Shown here: one piece after another, positions 35,101 through 47,088 of the stretch
Numbering within the stretch: the stretch's first letter is position 1
Layout of the letters: the number at the start of each line of letters is the position of its first letter
Source: Nomia melanderi
Taxonomy: Eukaryota > Arthropoda > Insecta > Hymenoptera > Halictidae
Assembly (NCBI RefSeq): GCF_051020985.1
Contig: NC_135001.1
Span: 18,903,896-18,967,895 of the forward strand
Length of the DNA: 64,000 nucleotides
Direction of reading: 5' to 3'
The notes under the pieces: generated by a model
Seen by the model: the letters and a program-made list of their open reading frames with translations, nothing else
Databases searched by the model: none
What the model was told of the DNA's origin: nothing
Translations under genes and position numbers: made by a program

Positions 35101-37533
35101 TGAGTTGAGGCTGGGCAGTGTGTGTACTTTTCAGTGAGCAATGTTTTAATGAAAATTATTATTTTATATATAGAGTTTAACCTAGGATGTCGGCGTTTCG
35201 GTGAGATGAAGTGTGCAGATTTGGAAGACTAAGCCGTGGAAAAATGGTCTATTTAGTTGAACAGTAAGAGATCAGCACGTGGTTTTCTTTCTTTCTATTA
35301 ATTAAGCAATTGGAATATAATTTAGCTTCATACGTTGAAGGTTCTGTATGTTTCGAAGGATCTTCGTCCGCAAAGGGTTAAAACCATTTCACGTAATTCT
35401 GCCATGTTTACGATAATTCTACTGTGCTGGTTGCTAATGGTCGTTGCCAAATTTCTACAAATCTTTATCTTCTCATTCGTTCTTTCTTTCGTTCCATTTG
35501 CATCCCTCTCACTTGCACTCTGACCCTTAAATTCATAGATTAACATTCCACGTGATTATATACACGCTGCGCTAATCGACTTATTCTCATTATTCTTGCC
35601 AGTTGCAAGCACTCTTCGCGCTACATCAACTGCTCATGATTTCTCGAAACGCAATCACTCTATTTTCCAAACCTACCAACCCCAACCAATCGCAAGACGA
35701 CATCGCCCACTCGCACGTACAATCAACCATTCATAGCTCACAACTGGGAAGAGAACATTCGCAGGGATTCCGAGCGAACGCGGATAATGTGTTCGTCCAT
35801 TGTTCCCCGTTTCTGCTTATGACAAACAGAGGCGATGTCTGTAAGATTCTTGGTCTCCTCCCAGGAGACCCACTCTTCGTAATTATCAGTTTATTTATCA
35901 TTGTTGAGGGCGAACGTTTCTGCAGACAGAGTGAATTTGTTGGGGTTGGATCGAGTGATTAAGTAATCTCCAGGTAGGGATAAGCAATATGAATTAATAT
36001 AGGGGGCCGACGTATTTCATAGAATGAGCTGGCCACGGTTCAAGGTATTACGTAATACACAAAATGATAGAACGCAATGAAAATAAATGAATTCGTATGA
36101 AGCAGCTTCGAACAGGATTTCAGCAGTATATGGGATAAGTAGTATAAAGTATCAGCTGTCAAACGTATACTAAATGAGAAACAATAGAGATCTCGTCTAT
36201 AGAAGCAATACTCCTATCAGAAGCAATAACAATTACTCAATACTAACGAACACTGAGCAGTGCTTCATACCATTGGAGAAAGGACATTGTAAAAAGCACA
36301 ACAATGCTCAGTTTAAAAACAAACTGCGCAACGCAATAATTTCAACAGAAACAGCTTGAATAAAGCCTCGAAAAATATTCTCTCCGCGCGAACAAGCGTA
36401 ATGCTCGCGCGATGGCTGCCAACAGTTGACGCAACAAACGCTTTGATAATTAATTAACAAACTTTAAACCGCTGCCGCGCTTTTTTCCAGCGCTCGTTTC
36501 GTTAGCGGCGCCGCGTTGGATGGGTCATTTGCATTTTTCCGCGGCGCGAGAAGAAAAAATCGGAAAATTTTCGGTAGCCGTGGGACCGTTTTGCACAAAC
36601 CGGCGGCCGGATCCGGTCGATCGGCGCGCGCGCCAGATCCGATCGGATCTAGAGCTACGGCAGCGGAAAAGCCGCGTCAGGCGCGTGACACCTGGGCGGC
36701 CGCGTAAATGGCACGTAATTGCCAGCACGGCGAACCGCCGCGATAAAGGAACGGAAAAAAATATTCCGAGCGCCGTGGAAGTTCCGCCGCCACGGCTGCT
36801 TCGCCCCGCGACGCGACCGCGCGCATCACTCTCGGCGAATTAGATTCAAATTGGAAAAATTATACGGACCGATTCCAGATCGCGTCTCCATTACCCTTAA
36901 TTCGCCGGGCCACCGTCGCGAACGGTCGCTGAATCGCAGAGTGGTAATTCAATTGGCGGAACCGAGTTTCCGTAAGAGGCGCGTCTCGAAAAAAATATAT
37001 TCCAGTTCCTTGCGAATGGTGAACTTATTGTTGGTAGCGGATGAGATATTATTATATTTATTGCTTATTATTGTAGGGTGAGGTATATTAATTTGGTTTG
37101 ATGAATTGTTCGGTAGACCTTGAGTTTGGTGTTTCTTGTACTTTATTGGTGGGTGTACGTGTAGAAGTGGTTTCTGTGTATGATTAAATCAATGAGTAGC
37201 TATTTTAAGAAATAGAAATAGAAAATAAAAAACATTTTCCAATGAATTATAGGTGACATTCTTTTAGACTGAATGACAGGACATACATAATTGAAGGAAC
37301 AAAGTTATTGTTTCTATATTTCACATGATTATGGAGTATGCAGAGTTTAATATCGTGTGTGAGGCATTACAATTTTGGTATATCAAATAGAATGATGACT
37401 GAGGGTCAGAGTGCAAAGAGTTGAGTTTTGATACGGAAACAATTTTTGAGATTCGTATTGTATTGATAAAATGTTGGAATAGTTTATGGTGATAATTACT
37501 TGATAAAAGCAAGTAATTTATTGCACAGTCTTA

Positions 37534-37536
<3 letters not shown>
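35101..37536. other. no gene; one stray TTAA-element end
   Basis: A GTCCGCAAAGGGTTAA motif at 35370-35385 matches the right end of the family H element at 63727-63973, but no matching left end was confirmed. 36480-36990 is CpG-rich with overlapping frames up to 120 codons, unrecognised. 37000-37500 is AT-rich. No other structure. Confidence 0.45.

Positions 37537-37595
<59 letters not shown>
37537..37595. repeat. TA dinucleotide microsatellite, about 29 repeats
   Basis: An uninterrupted run of TA for about 59 bp. Self-complementary, so prone to cruciform formation and to assembly or length error. Confidence 0.95.
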
Positions 37596-37598
<3 letters not shown>

Positions 37599-37744
37599 AT
37601 ATGTTTAGTAAGGTTAATTAACTTTGGGTGTTAGTACAATCAGAACGAGAGTGGAAATTTTACAGAAAATTCTCGTAATCATCGAATTATATTATCTTAA
37701 CCCAACTAATAATAGCACAGTGCTATCTGTATCATAGTTCCCCT

Positions 37745-38115
37745 GCGTGTAATCTAGTACTGTTTAATACCAACAATTACCTTTGTGCCGACACCGTAAC
37801 GTACATGAAATCGCATTACCGACGATGTCCGAATACTGCCACTGTAACGTACATTAAATTGCATCAGCGCCGATGTCTGAACACTGGCGGACTTAATCTA
37901 CTGGCAGGCTAAAATCGCCACTGCATCGGGATAGAATAATTTAAGAACAGCCGTAACTTTGTACACATATTACTGCGGCGTAATTCCATCAGTGCTTACG
38001 ACTGACCAATTGTCGGTCTGTTCTACTTTCTGTATACAGCAGCCTCTTTAACAAAAGCATTCAACGGGTGCCACGAATGGTATATCGTGTATTGTGTTAT
38101 TGAATATCAACGAAC
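37745..38115 (+). repeat. old dispersed repeat, copy 2
   Basis: Second copy of the repeat at 32570-32895. It is longer because a segment of about 49 bp is present twice in tandem (37791-37839 and 37840-37888, each with GTAACGTACAT.AAAT.GCAT, then GATGTCYGAAYACTG) where copy 1 has it once. This shows a duplication after the two copies separated, or its loss from copy 1. No coding frame. Confidence 0.6.
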
Positions 38116-38212
38116 ATAGATTTCCGTTGTTCTTATCAACTACAGTGTAACTTACGATTAATACAGCCAAGTTAAACGAGCCTTGATTGCAGTGAATATA
38201 ATAAAGAAACTG

Positions 38213-38451
38213 TTAACCCTTTGCACGCGAAAGTTCTTCATCAGAAATATTCAACATTTTCTAATAAGACGTAGACGACATTTTCATAAACCAAGTGAAT
38301 GATAATTCACACGTAGATCAGGGAACCAGACTAATTTGACATTTCACATAATGATGCATTACTCAAATTTGAATACTAAATATTAAACTTTATAATTTCC
38401 CTGCGTCGAATCAACTACTAACTCAGTCATCTCTCGAGTCCAAAAGGTTAA
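38213..38451 (+). mobile_element. TTAA-flanked MITE, family I copy 1
   Basis: Bounded by TTAA at both ends. The left end is TTAACCCTTTGCACGCG, and the right end on the reverse strand is TTAACCTTTTGGACTCGAG. The last 135 bp match 59385-59508. Non-coding, 239 bp. The terminal repeats are imperfect but share the TTAACCYTTTG core. Confidence 0.75.
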
Positions 38452-39090
38452 GATTGTCTAGAAGAAATGAATTCTTAACGTTAATAAAAACACTAAGCAA
38501 CTAATATTTCTACGAAGACAGTATTGGAGGCTACGACAACGAATCAGCTCACACAATACACATAAAGAAATCATGAAGACCATAACTCAGAAACGCTCGC
38601 GTTCACCGTTATTTTCATTGTTCCCGCGAAAGTGTGCGGGCGTCGTGAAAAAAGTAATATCAGCGGTCGCCGCCTAAATCCAACAAGTGGACAAACGGAC
38701 AGGCATCTCCGCCGCAGAAGGACAACTGGTCAGGCTATATTGCCGCGCTGCGGGTTACACCGTTTTAATCAGACAGCCTGAAAAAGCACCGTCAGGAAGT
38801 TGGCGATCTGCAAGTTCTGTATCAAATTAAAGCCAGCCGCGCGTAAAGCTCGCGAGCGTGAAGACGCGAAGACTCTTTGAAAAACGACCGAGACCTTTAA
38901 TTAAAACTTGCCCGTTTCAGTCGCGTCGCGCGGCCACGCGGACGGCCTGTTTTCAAAGCAAAGAACCGAGTTTTTGCGCGCCGACTTTGTAGCCCTGCCC
39001 GTGACAGACACAGAAGCGTCCGAGGAATCGCCACGCGAGCCTTAATCGACGAGATACTATGTACGATTTTATTCGGAAGAAATCGGTACT
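38452..39090. other. no feature seen
   Basis: AT-rich to 38580, then CpG-rich unique sequence. No frame over 60 codons of interest and no repeat. Confidence 0.5.
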
Positions 39091-39632
39091 CTCTGTACTT
39101 TTTCTTACGTTTCTATTCAAGACATTACCTATTTTGTCCCGTAGGCAGCAGTTTCTTTTTTTAATTTGAGAAAACTGGTTTTCATTGAAAACATCTTCGA
39201 AGAATTATGTTTGACTTGTTTCAGAACATTGCTAAATACTTATATAATAAATATATGTAGTATCGTAGTTTTAAGACAGTGGGACAACGAGTGTTCTGAG
39301 GGCCACAAAAGAGAAAGGGACTCATGGAGACCAGGCCCAAGGGTTGGTGGGTTCTTCTGACGGATGCGTAATCGAGGATGATGAGTGCGTGGTGGTGAGA
39401 GTGGGGTGTGTTTGAGAATTTGTTGGAAGTGTGAGTAAGAAGAATGCTTGTGAGGGAGAGAACGATTTTTAAGTGATGGCGAGAGATTTGGAGAGAGTTG
39501 CGTTGACCTGAGAAGAGAAAAGACCTGTACACTGCGAGCTATGTCGTTTCTATTTGTTTGTATTTTATTCAATTATCTATTCCTGTGCTTTTATAAAATA
39601 AAACCTATACAAATACCATTAATACCACAGTA
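39091..39632 (+). mobile_element. 540-bp dispersed repeat, copy 1
   Basis: Its reverse complement occurs at 48437-48981 with high identity (about 85-90% by eye) and similar limits. It contains a TATA-like ACTTATATAATAAATATATG (about 39237-39256), an AATAAA near the right end (about 39595) and ends ...CCATTAATACCACA. A TG...CA-like outline with both signals would fit a solo LTR. A short retroposon is an alternative. The minus-strand frames (103-110 codons) are partly conserved in both copies but have no recognisable domain. Confidence 0.7.
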
Positions 39633-41715
39633 ATGATGTGGTGAAAGGGTTAAGCGCACTCGAAGTACTCACTATTTTAAGAATAGAGTATAATAATACT
39701 TTCAACATTAGCGCCACGTATAATCGACGTCCATGTAACGAGCTGTAGTTTGCATGCATATAAAAGCATTCGCTTTTTATATTCTTATATGTAGGAAAAA
39801 AGAGGAAAATATTGTTTATTACAAATAAAATTTATAACACAATAAAACAAGAAATGAAAATCAAGTCGCACACTTTCTAGAACACTCTTTGTTCAGTATG
39901 CGTTAACTCCAAGTATTTGGAATATTCTAGATTCAGTGTAAAATATTTCGACGTCTTGAAGATTTATTTATATTACAAAGTCGCGCCGTGCATCTATTCA
40001 CTTACACTCATCGATGCATTCATTCCGATGTTTCATAATACAGAGAAGTTCTCACTTGTTACTTTGGAAAGACAAATAAAGTCTATCGGTTGAAATTATT
40101 AAGAGGATTCAAGAGTAGAATGTCGAGTAACTTCTGTACGCTTTCAATATCTCTCAAAAGTCACGCGGAAAGCTCATCCGCGAAGAAGTCCGCGATACTT
40201 CGTCAGCCGCTCGAATTATTCTCCGCCAGCGCGTGAAAAAAACCTCGCTCGCTCGCCAAACCGCCACCACCGTTCGAGGTGTACGACTCAGGCGTGATGC
40301 CATTCGCCACTAATTCCAGCCGCAGTTCACATTGCGGATGCAAAGTTTCGAGGCGGTTGCAAACTTCGTCCCTAAGTATTCACCGCGCTGTTCCGTTTTC
40401 CGCGTTCGCCGCTCCCCGTGTTTTTCGTCGCTCCCCATTCGCGCGCGCATTCCCAGCGCGGACGCGCGGCGAGCACGGAACGGCCGGAAAATAAAAGGGA
40501 AAATAAAAAAAAAAAACCGGGGAAATTCGACCTCGAATATAATTCAGTTCGGGTCCCGGGGGCCAGAGGGGCCGATGAAAGTTTAAAACGGCAGTAGGAA
40601 TGCGCGGGCCGGAGCGGTGTTGAGAGCGTTGGAAAATTAAATGAAGGATGTAACCATGTTTCTGTTGCGTTCCGGCGACCGAGTTCCGTCCGGATGCCGC
40701 GGATGCATAAATGAGGAGCGAAGACGCGAGCCCGTTGTGTCGGTCGGCTGCAACCTTCGAACGGCCGCGCCGCGCGGAATTAATCAATTCTCTCGCCGTT
40801 GCTCCGTCCGCTCGCGATTTATGCAACTTACGGCGCGCTCGGGGGATCGCTGGGGATGATAAATCTGTTCGATCCCATCCTCTCGCGGATTTACTCATCT
40901 TCTCGGCTTCTTTCCCCGGTTTCCCGGCGGTTATTCCGGTTACCCTCGGCTGCCGGCGAATCGTTTGACCGTATTCCCACGGCAACGGTACGCCGCAATC
41001 ACCGAACGACGGGATCGCGCCGCGAGGAGAATACGTGGGAATATTTCCAGCAATGTCGGATACCGCTCGCTACGCTCCCCTAATTAAACGTCGTGAGGAA
41101 CGCCTCGGGCGTGATCCCTGAGCGCGACCCTGTCGTCTGACTTTCTTATTAGTTCGCTATTTCGTGCATCTCGTCGCTAATTAGTCGCCAGCTGCAGTCC
41201 CGGGCAAGTACGTAATGCAAAATTTCAATTGTTCGGCCTGTTTTTGTGCAAATTATGCGTTCGCTCTGGAACAAATTAAGGACGAGGATGCCGTCTGAGG
41301 CTCCGTGTTCGATATTTTATCGAGATCATTTCAAATATCTCTTGTTGGCATGAATGACTTCTTCGAATTATTGAAGGTCTGTCGATCGTAGAATAGCTGT
41401 ACCTGCACGCATTCTAATTCCTTAATTAAATTATCATGCTAATATTTCATTCGTCGCAATTCACCTAGACATTAGAGATATTTTAGCGTCTCTAATAAAC
41501 TCGCGAATTAGGAGTCAAAGGAACAGATAACAGACAAAAATCTTCCCGGAAGCATCAACAGAAAATTCACTTGCCTCGCGTTCCCGTTTCATAGTCATTA
41601 GACAACCGCGGCATCCCCAGATCGATTAAGATTAGGGCATCCTCTAGTCGCGAAGCAGGTAACAAAACGATTCGCTCGATGACACCGTTTCCCAAATTTC
41701 CATAGCGATAAGGTA
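39633..41715. other. no gene; CpG-rich block
   Basis: GTGGTGAAAGGGTTAA at 39636-39651 looks like a TTAA-element end without a partner. 40190-41160 is CpG-rich and open in several frames, the longest a 201-codon minus frame (40380-40985) that begins at TTG, overlaps two plus frames and has an Arg-rich, low-complexity translation. I do not accept it. An A13 run lies at about 40505. Confidence 0.4.
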
Positions 41716-41964
41716 ATGTACATCGTCGCGTATTCGCAGCTCTCGAACAATCGCAGTTCCAGCGAGCGTCGAGACGGGACGCTATCTTACTGTGGATCGC
41801 GGGGCACGTTCGAGAAGAAGAAGCTCTCTTGGGTCGCCTGGCTGCAGGACGTTTGTTCCAGGGTCGGCGTAATGAGTTATGTCAGCGGCAACGTCGTCGC
41901 ATTATTAGCGGGGATGTTCGAGGCATGCGTTCCGAACGACGAGCTACTCCTATGCAAAACGTGA
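41716..41964 (+). CDS. small ORF, unrecognised, doubtful
   Basis: An 82-codon frame starting at a true ATG and ending in TGA. Codons favour C or G at third positions (GTC, ATC, CTC, GCC) and the translation is balanced, with a hydrophobic segment near residues 52-66 (VMSYVSGNVVALLAG) followed by acidic and polar residues. I recognise no family. There is no visible promoter or poly(A) signal, and it could be a chance frame or an exon fragment. Confidence 0.2.
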   Translation: MYIVAYSQLSNNRSSSERRDGTLSYCGSRGTFEKKKLSWVAWLQDVCSRVGVMSYVSGNVVALLAGMFEACVPNDELLLCKT

Positions 41965-42077
41965 TAACGAGGCGCTGTTAGCCGTGCGAGATACATCGCA
42001 CACCCTCGCTTCATGCTTTACCATTCAGACTGTGCAACGTGGAGAAAATGTATAAAATGTATCGCATTCGACGTGTG
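41965..42077. other. short gap, no feature
   Basis: Unique sequence between the doubtful ORF and the TTAA-element cluster. Confidence 0.5.
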
Positions 42078-42508
42078 TTAAGAATGGAACTACCGAATAA
42101 TTAGAGCGACTTGTTTAACGTTTTCAACCCTAATCGGATCACGATGTGACTTTGAGTCACATTTGAACTTTTTACTTAAATTTTTTGAGTATTTCATATT
42201 GCATTTCCAAAAGATTCTTGGGTTTTTAAAATTTGGGCCCTATAAACAAAAGTAATAATATTTTAATTATTCCTTTTATTCTCATAAGTGACTGAGAGTC
42301 ACATCTTGGTATGATTCGTTATAGAAACACGTGGTACGATTAGGGTTAATCAAAATTGGAGCAATATATTCCTTGAGATTTGAAGGGACTTTTATCCCTG
42401 TATTCGTACAGGTTTAAAAATTTATTTTACCAAGCAGAAGCGTATTCATAATTTACATGAGCATTCTGAAGTAGCTCGATTTGACCCTTCCGGCAGTTCC
42501 AGTGTTAA
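42078..42508 (-). mobile_element. TTAA-flanked MITE, family G, interrupted
   Basis: The outer element starts TTAAGAATGGAACTACCG. Its right end on the reverse strand reads TTAACACTGGAACTGCCGG. It is split by the family F insertion at 42123-42349. Without the insert it is about 205 bp. The ends resemble families A and B. The body differs. Confidence 0.7.
42123..42349 (+). mobile_element. TTAA-type MITE, family F, nested
   Basis: The left end reads (TTCA)ACCCTAATCGGATCACG, where the TTAA has one base changed. The right end on the reverse strand is TTAACCCTAATCGTACCACG. Just inside the left end is the palindrome TGTGACT-TTG-AGTCACA. A related TGACTGAGAGTCACA lies near the right end. Non-coding, 227 bp, lying inside family G. 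Confidence 0.8.
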
Positions 42509-42605
42509 GCCCTCAATTGTACCGTTCTCTGTAGCTAATCTGATTTATTTAACTATTCAATGTACTAATTATTTATAAAAATGTGAAGAAATCTTCTGTT
42601 TAACC

Positions 42606-42885
42606 GAAGTGCACCTTTGGTTGCTTCGAAGAGTAAAAAATTGATAATACTTACGACGCTCTGTTTACATGAATCAGTAGAATAAATCATCCTAAATCCA
42701 TTTTAGCATATATTTCTGTGAAACTTATAATTTCGAAGGTATCCAAGGTGCTAATAGTTATCGCCCCACCCTGTATATTCATTTAGCGTTCAATAGAGTA
42801 ATTCGTAGTACGAGTTTTAGGACGATTCATTCCACTATTTTATGTAAACAGAGCGTTTTACTCTTCGAAGCAACCAAAGGTCTTC
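42606..42885. mobile_element. long terminal-inverted-repeat MITE
   Basis: The left arm (42613-42697) and the right arm (42816-42881) are inverted copies. ACCTTTGGTTGCTTCGAAG then AGTAAAA pairs with the right end, and GCTCTGTTTACAT and AATCATCCTAAA pair further in. A 19-bp insertion separates the first two blocks in the left arm. The centre contains CCCCACCCTGTATATTC. The ends are not TTAA-based, so this is a different class from its neighbours. No clear target duplication. Confidence 0.8.
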
Positions 42886-45252
42886 ATTCGTTTCAAATCC
42901 GAATACCATTGATTTGTGTTAAATCAAGCCAGAGATCTTCATCATAAATCCAGCTCGCGACCGTGCAGCAAGGAATAAACTGGAGCACTCGAGCACGCGA
43001 CGTGCCGCATCGGTCGGGAGGGTCGTCCGCCGGCTAATTTTCCGCGGCCGTCGAACGGAAACCGATCCGTCGTCTTTGACCAATTTTCTTCGGCCGGCGA
43101 CAAAGCACCGCCACCGGCTATCAATGAAATATTACTCTGATACACGTAATGGAGTATATCATATTGACAAATGGCCTGTCGCACGGTTTGGCGCATCGCC
43201 AAAATAACACATGGCCGCGGATAAATCGCAAGGCTAGCCGTGTCGCGCGCGATGCACCCTGAAAGAAAGATTAATCGACGGCGCCGAGTGTTGTCATGTT
43301 ACTTGTGTAATCACGTGACGCGAGGACAAGCGACATCCGATTCGATCTATTTTTAATTATCACCTGTCACGATTAGCGTCCCGACAGTCGCACGACCCCT
43401 AAATAACTTTACGCGGACGTTCGTGTCTCCTGAAGAATTTAGTGGCTCGATCGGACCGGAAGTTATCCCCGTGTCACGGAACCGAACGATAAATGATTCT
43501 ACCTCTCTGTATCCTCGATCGATTATTCACGATACTTTCCTGGCCGAAAACTTTCCCTATCTACCCTCCGCCGGACGCGCCTGACACGTCCGGGAATTAT
43601 GGACTCTTCTCATTTTCCCTAGCGGCACTTTCTGATATCCAGATGTCGTTATGATCTGATAGGAATAAATTCGATAGAGAGTCAGAAATTTCAGTGTGTC
43701 TACCACTGAACGTCCGATTCATTAGATTCTTGTTCTATTACACGAATGAATTGAGAGATTTTAGTTTGTAAAAATATATCGATTCATTGGAGAATTCGAA
43801 TTTTTATATACCAGATCACGGAAGTACGACTCCTGGTCACGCGGTAGTCTCACGAGAATGCACGGGACGTATCGGGTCACTCGGGAATAATTAACGTGAG
43901 TTGTCGCTGCGAACGTACTAGGTGTCCCTCGTCGCGTTCTCTCGTGAGCGATAGTTATCGCTTGAATCAGTGTCCACTTGGTGTTCCTATCCCTTAATCT
44001 CTGACTTCTGTTAGTGCTCCGGAAACCTTCATTCTTTTTCTAGAGTAATAAATTAATCGATTAATGGTAAAAATTACTAGCTATCTCAAGTGGAAGGTCG
44101 CAATAATGTTATCAACTTGTACTAAAATACACTTCAAGATATGCAGAATACAGAAGTTGTATAAAACACACATTCCTCCTAATCGAATACACTGCGGCAA
44201 ATAATGCCCGACAACTCCGAAACCCGATTAAAACGTTCGACCTATCAAAGTTGAATCGCGCAAGGTAAGTACAAATGGACGCGGTTAACTCGATCAGCCG
44301 TTCGCAACACCGCCTAGAAACAAACAGCCAGGAAACCCGACCATCGACAAAAGGAACGAGCTGTTAATGGATCTCTCCGTGCGATTGCGGCCGGAGTCCA
44401 TAGCACTGGTCAGCGAGGAACGCTCGAGCGGTCGTTCTTCCGAGCAACGCGACGCTCGGGCGACTATAAACTTCGCGACGGTGTTTCGAGGGTCTTATAT
44501 TTCTCCCTCGAATCGACAGCAGCTCCCGTAAAGCCGTAGAAATACCGAAAACTCGATCGAAAGGGCGAATCACTCGAGATTGCTTTTCGATGACCCGCGT
44601 TACAGTGTATCGACTTTTCCCGGGACAGCTCATTTCCGCGAAATATGAAGTGGCGACGGAGGAAAAACGGGAACGGCAATGAAGCGGAGAAAAAAGAGAA
44701 TCGAGCGACGCGAACGAATTATTAAATCGAACTTTCACGCGATCCACCCCGCGTTTAACATCTCGAGCCGCGCTCCGCGCCCGGAACTTTTATTTCCGGG
44801 ATATCTTTCGCAAAGCGTTCCGCTTGGGAAGCGTGGCCGACTATCTTTAAAAGATGCAGCTCCTTTTTTCGGGACGGCGCGCTCCTCTTAGGGTGGCATT
44901 ACGCATTTAAAATATTCCCAGGAATTCCAGAAACATTTTCCGTTCGCCGAGCGCGGCTCGCGTATTCGCCGGTTGCTGCGCAGGTTTGCAGTGCCGTTCG
45001 CGTTCCGGACGGAGGAACGTAGAAAGTCGCAGTTGAAGAATTCCACCGATGCGTGAAAAAATATGCGAACAATGAGCGCGGCGCGTGTGTCGAGTCGCTG
45101 TGCGACTTCGAGCAAGGGGAATGCTTTCTTTTGTGAAGATATGTACGTATTTAATTAAAACTGCTTCGTCTATGGGCAACCTTCGAACAATACTTGACTT
45201 ACGGGGAGTACTGGGTAATACGATAGTGAATTACAATAATGAGAATTCTTAA
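42886..45252. other. no gene seen
   Basis: 42950-43660 and 44200-45110 are CpG-rich with short overlapping frames (largest 127 codons, minus, 44364-44747, opposed by a plus frame). Unrecognised. The CGAACAATACTTGA at 45185-45198 is the inverse of the start of the next element (TTAAGTATTGTTCG), an 85-bp-spaced inverted pair. Confidence 0.45.
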
Positions 45253-45424
45253 TTAAGTATTGTTCGTAGGGGCATAAATGTCTATTCATATTGGTTTTGG
45301 AAATTTGGGGGAATTGGAACAGCTTGCATAGTTATAGCGATTAAAACAGATTGCAGTTTTTATCAAACGATTTTAGTCAAATTTTATGTCCGTCAAATCA
45401 ATTGTTTTGTGAATCTAGTGTTAA
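45253..45424 (-). mobile_element. possible TTAA-flanked MITE, family M
   Basis: A 172-bp segment between TTAA at 45253 and 45421. Read on the minus strand it starts TTAACACTAGATTCAC, like families A-C. The other end, TTAAGTATTGTTCG, is only a weak inverse. AT-rich, single copy here, so the call depends on the TTAA pair and one good terminal motif. Confidence 0.4.
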
Positions 45425-46530
45425 TTATCGAATATGGTACTTCAATCTAGAGTATCTAGGAACGCAGTCCTTAATAAAACAGAACGAAATCATCGCCCTC
45501 GTATAATTTTTATTGTAACTCCCGTATAACACGGATCAGAACAGCATCGAACCAATTAACCGTGTCATTGGAGAGCTGACTCTCTATCTGACAAACGAGA
45601 ACAGACTAAAAAAAGCAGTCTTCGTTGTCCTCGATATCACGAAACAGCTGTTCGAGGTTTATTCGATGATTCATTCAAACACGACGAAGAAAATTGCAGT
45701 TCCGAGGAACAATTGTAATAACTAGAGCTCTCGCAAATATTATTTGAAGAGCGTAATTTCCTTAGAATACTCCGTATCGTGGTCTGAAGATGGAACTCGA
45801 CTTTACTTAGGCAATTTAGCGTACACTGACGCTTTATGAACGATTGTTACGCGCTTGTAACCGCGACCTGTGTTGAAAATTGTGTCCGACCACGCGTTGA
45901 CTGAGTCTACCTGCAAAGTAGACCACCACCTCCGGTCATGGTTTTAATCGAATATTTAAACAGCAGTCGTTGTAAGCGGAATTTACATGTTACGCGTATA
46001 ATTTACGCTGTTTCGAATCTATATTATGGAAATTACGTATGTTAACGAATTAATTATTAAAACAACTTTTATTGAGGATTATAAGCGGCCGTGCTATAGA
46101 AATCCTCGGAATATCTGAAATTTTAAATATTAATTTTGTACTCTGCGAAGAAAATTAACTGACTCGGTGAATCCAGTGTCCCTAAGCTACCCGCGTCATA
46201 CATTATCGGGCTGCTAAAATTGCGCATTGGTCGTACGGATGTTAATAACGGGATGGACGTGATTTCATACATAATCAACAGTCATCAGTCATGCTTGATC
46301 AATATTCAATTGAGGATGTTGTAATGGGTCCTGGTAATTTTCTGCCGACAACTGCGTAATTGGCAAACTCGACATTATTACACAGACTGTTTGAAGATTC
46401 TAACATAATTCGACTATAATTCAATAATCGGGAGAACGTTTTCTTTAATATTAGCTTATTTATCAGCTGTAACAGGCATACGAAATTTTAATACAAGTCG
46501 CCATTTATCCAAACGAGAATGTTATGTTCA
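45425..46530. other. no feature seen
   Basis: AT-rich to moderate sequence. No frame worth noting, no repeat pair. Confidence 0.5.
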
Positions 46531-46823
46531 TCATTCGATTATTCTTCGAATAATTTGAGATGCCGTTAATAACCCTGAAGTAAGTATACAAATTAGAAAA
46601 ATGTGAATCTTTATTACCAATAATAATTCATTTAAACAAAAATCCTCCATCATTCGGTTATTCTTGGAATAATTCAAGACGCTGTTAATAACTCTCAAGT
46701 AAGTATACAAATTACAAAAATATGATTTTTTATTACCAATAATAGTTCATTTAAACAAAAATCCTCCATATGATTATTCTTCGAATAATTCAAGACGCTG
46801 TTAATAACCCACAAGTAAGTGCA
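46531..46823. repeat. tandem repeat, about 117-bp unit, 2.5 copies
   Basis: Copies begin at about 46531, 46649 and 46765. Each starts with a small palindrome, GATTATTCTTCGAATAAT, then GAGA or AAGA, YGCYGTTAATAAC. The first two continue AAGTAAGTATACAAATTA, TTATTACCAATAAT and TTCATTTAAACAAAAATC. The third is cut after AAGTAAGTGCAATAAT. The TTCGAA palindrome is preserved best in copies 1 and 3. Confidence 0.85.
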
Positions 46824-47042
46824 ATAATCCCAGAAGCAGTCATAATAGGGAGAAGGCGAAAGGATAGAAGTAACTATATCAAAGTCTGAATTCCCCTGAC
46901 AATCAAACTATGCGTACACCGATAAGACGACGAGATATCGAATCGACAGCGTAGTTCCGACAAACAAGCGGTAATATCTCGGCGCAGGATTCGCAGAATT
47001 TGCCTGCCGGGAATTTAATAACGTCGAGTGCAGTGCCCCAGT
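46824..47042. other. short gap, no feature
   Basis: Unique sequence leading into the 7-bp repeat. Nothing identifiable. Confidence 0.5.
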
Positions 47043-47088
47043 GTGCAGTATGCAGTGTGCAGCGTGCAATGTGCAGCGTGCAGTGTGC
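47043..47088. repeat. 7-bp microsatellite (RTGCARY), six copies
   Basis: GTGCAGT, ATGCAGT, GTGCAGC, GTGCAAT, GTGCAGC and GTGCAGT follow one another, plus a partial seventh. A related GTGCAGT lies at about 47029. Confidence 0.85.

Noticed and set aside
35370..35385. GTCCGCAAAGGGTTAA as a further family H element
   Set aside because: Only the right-end motif is present. A left end at about 35183 (TTAACCTAGGATG) does not match well enough.
40380..40985. 201-codon minus-strand frame
   Set aside because: Starts at TTG, Arg/Ala-rich low-complexity translation, overlapped by several plus-strand frames. No family resemblance.
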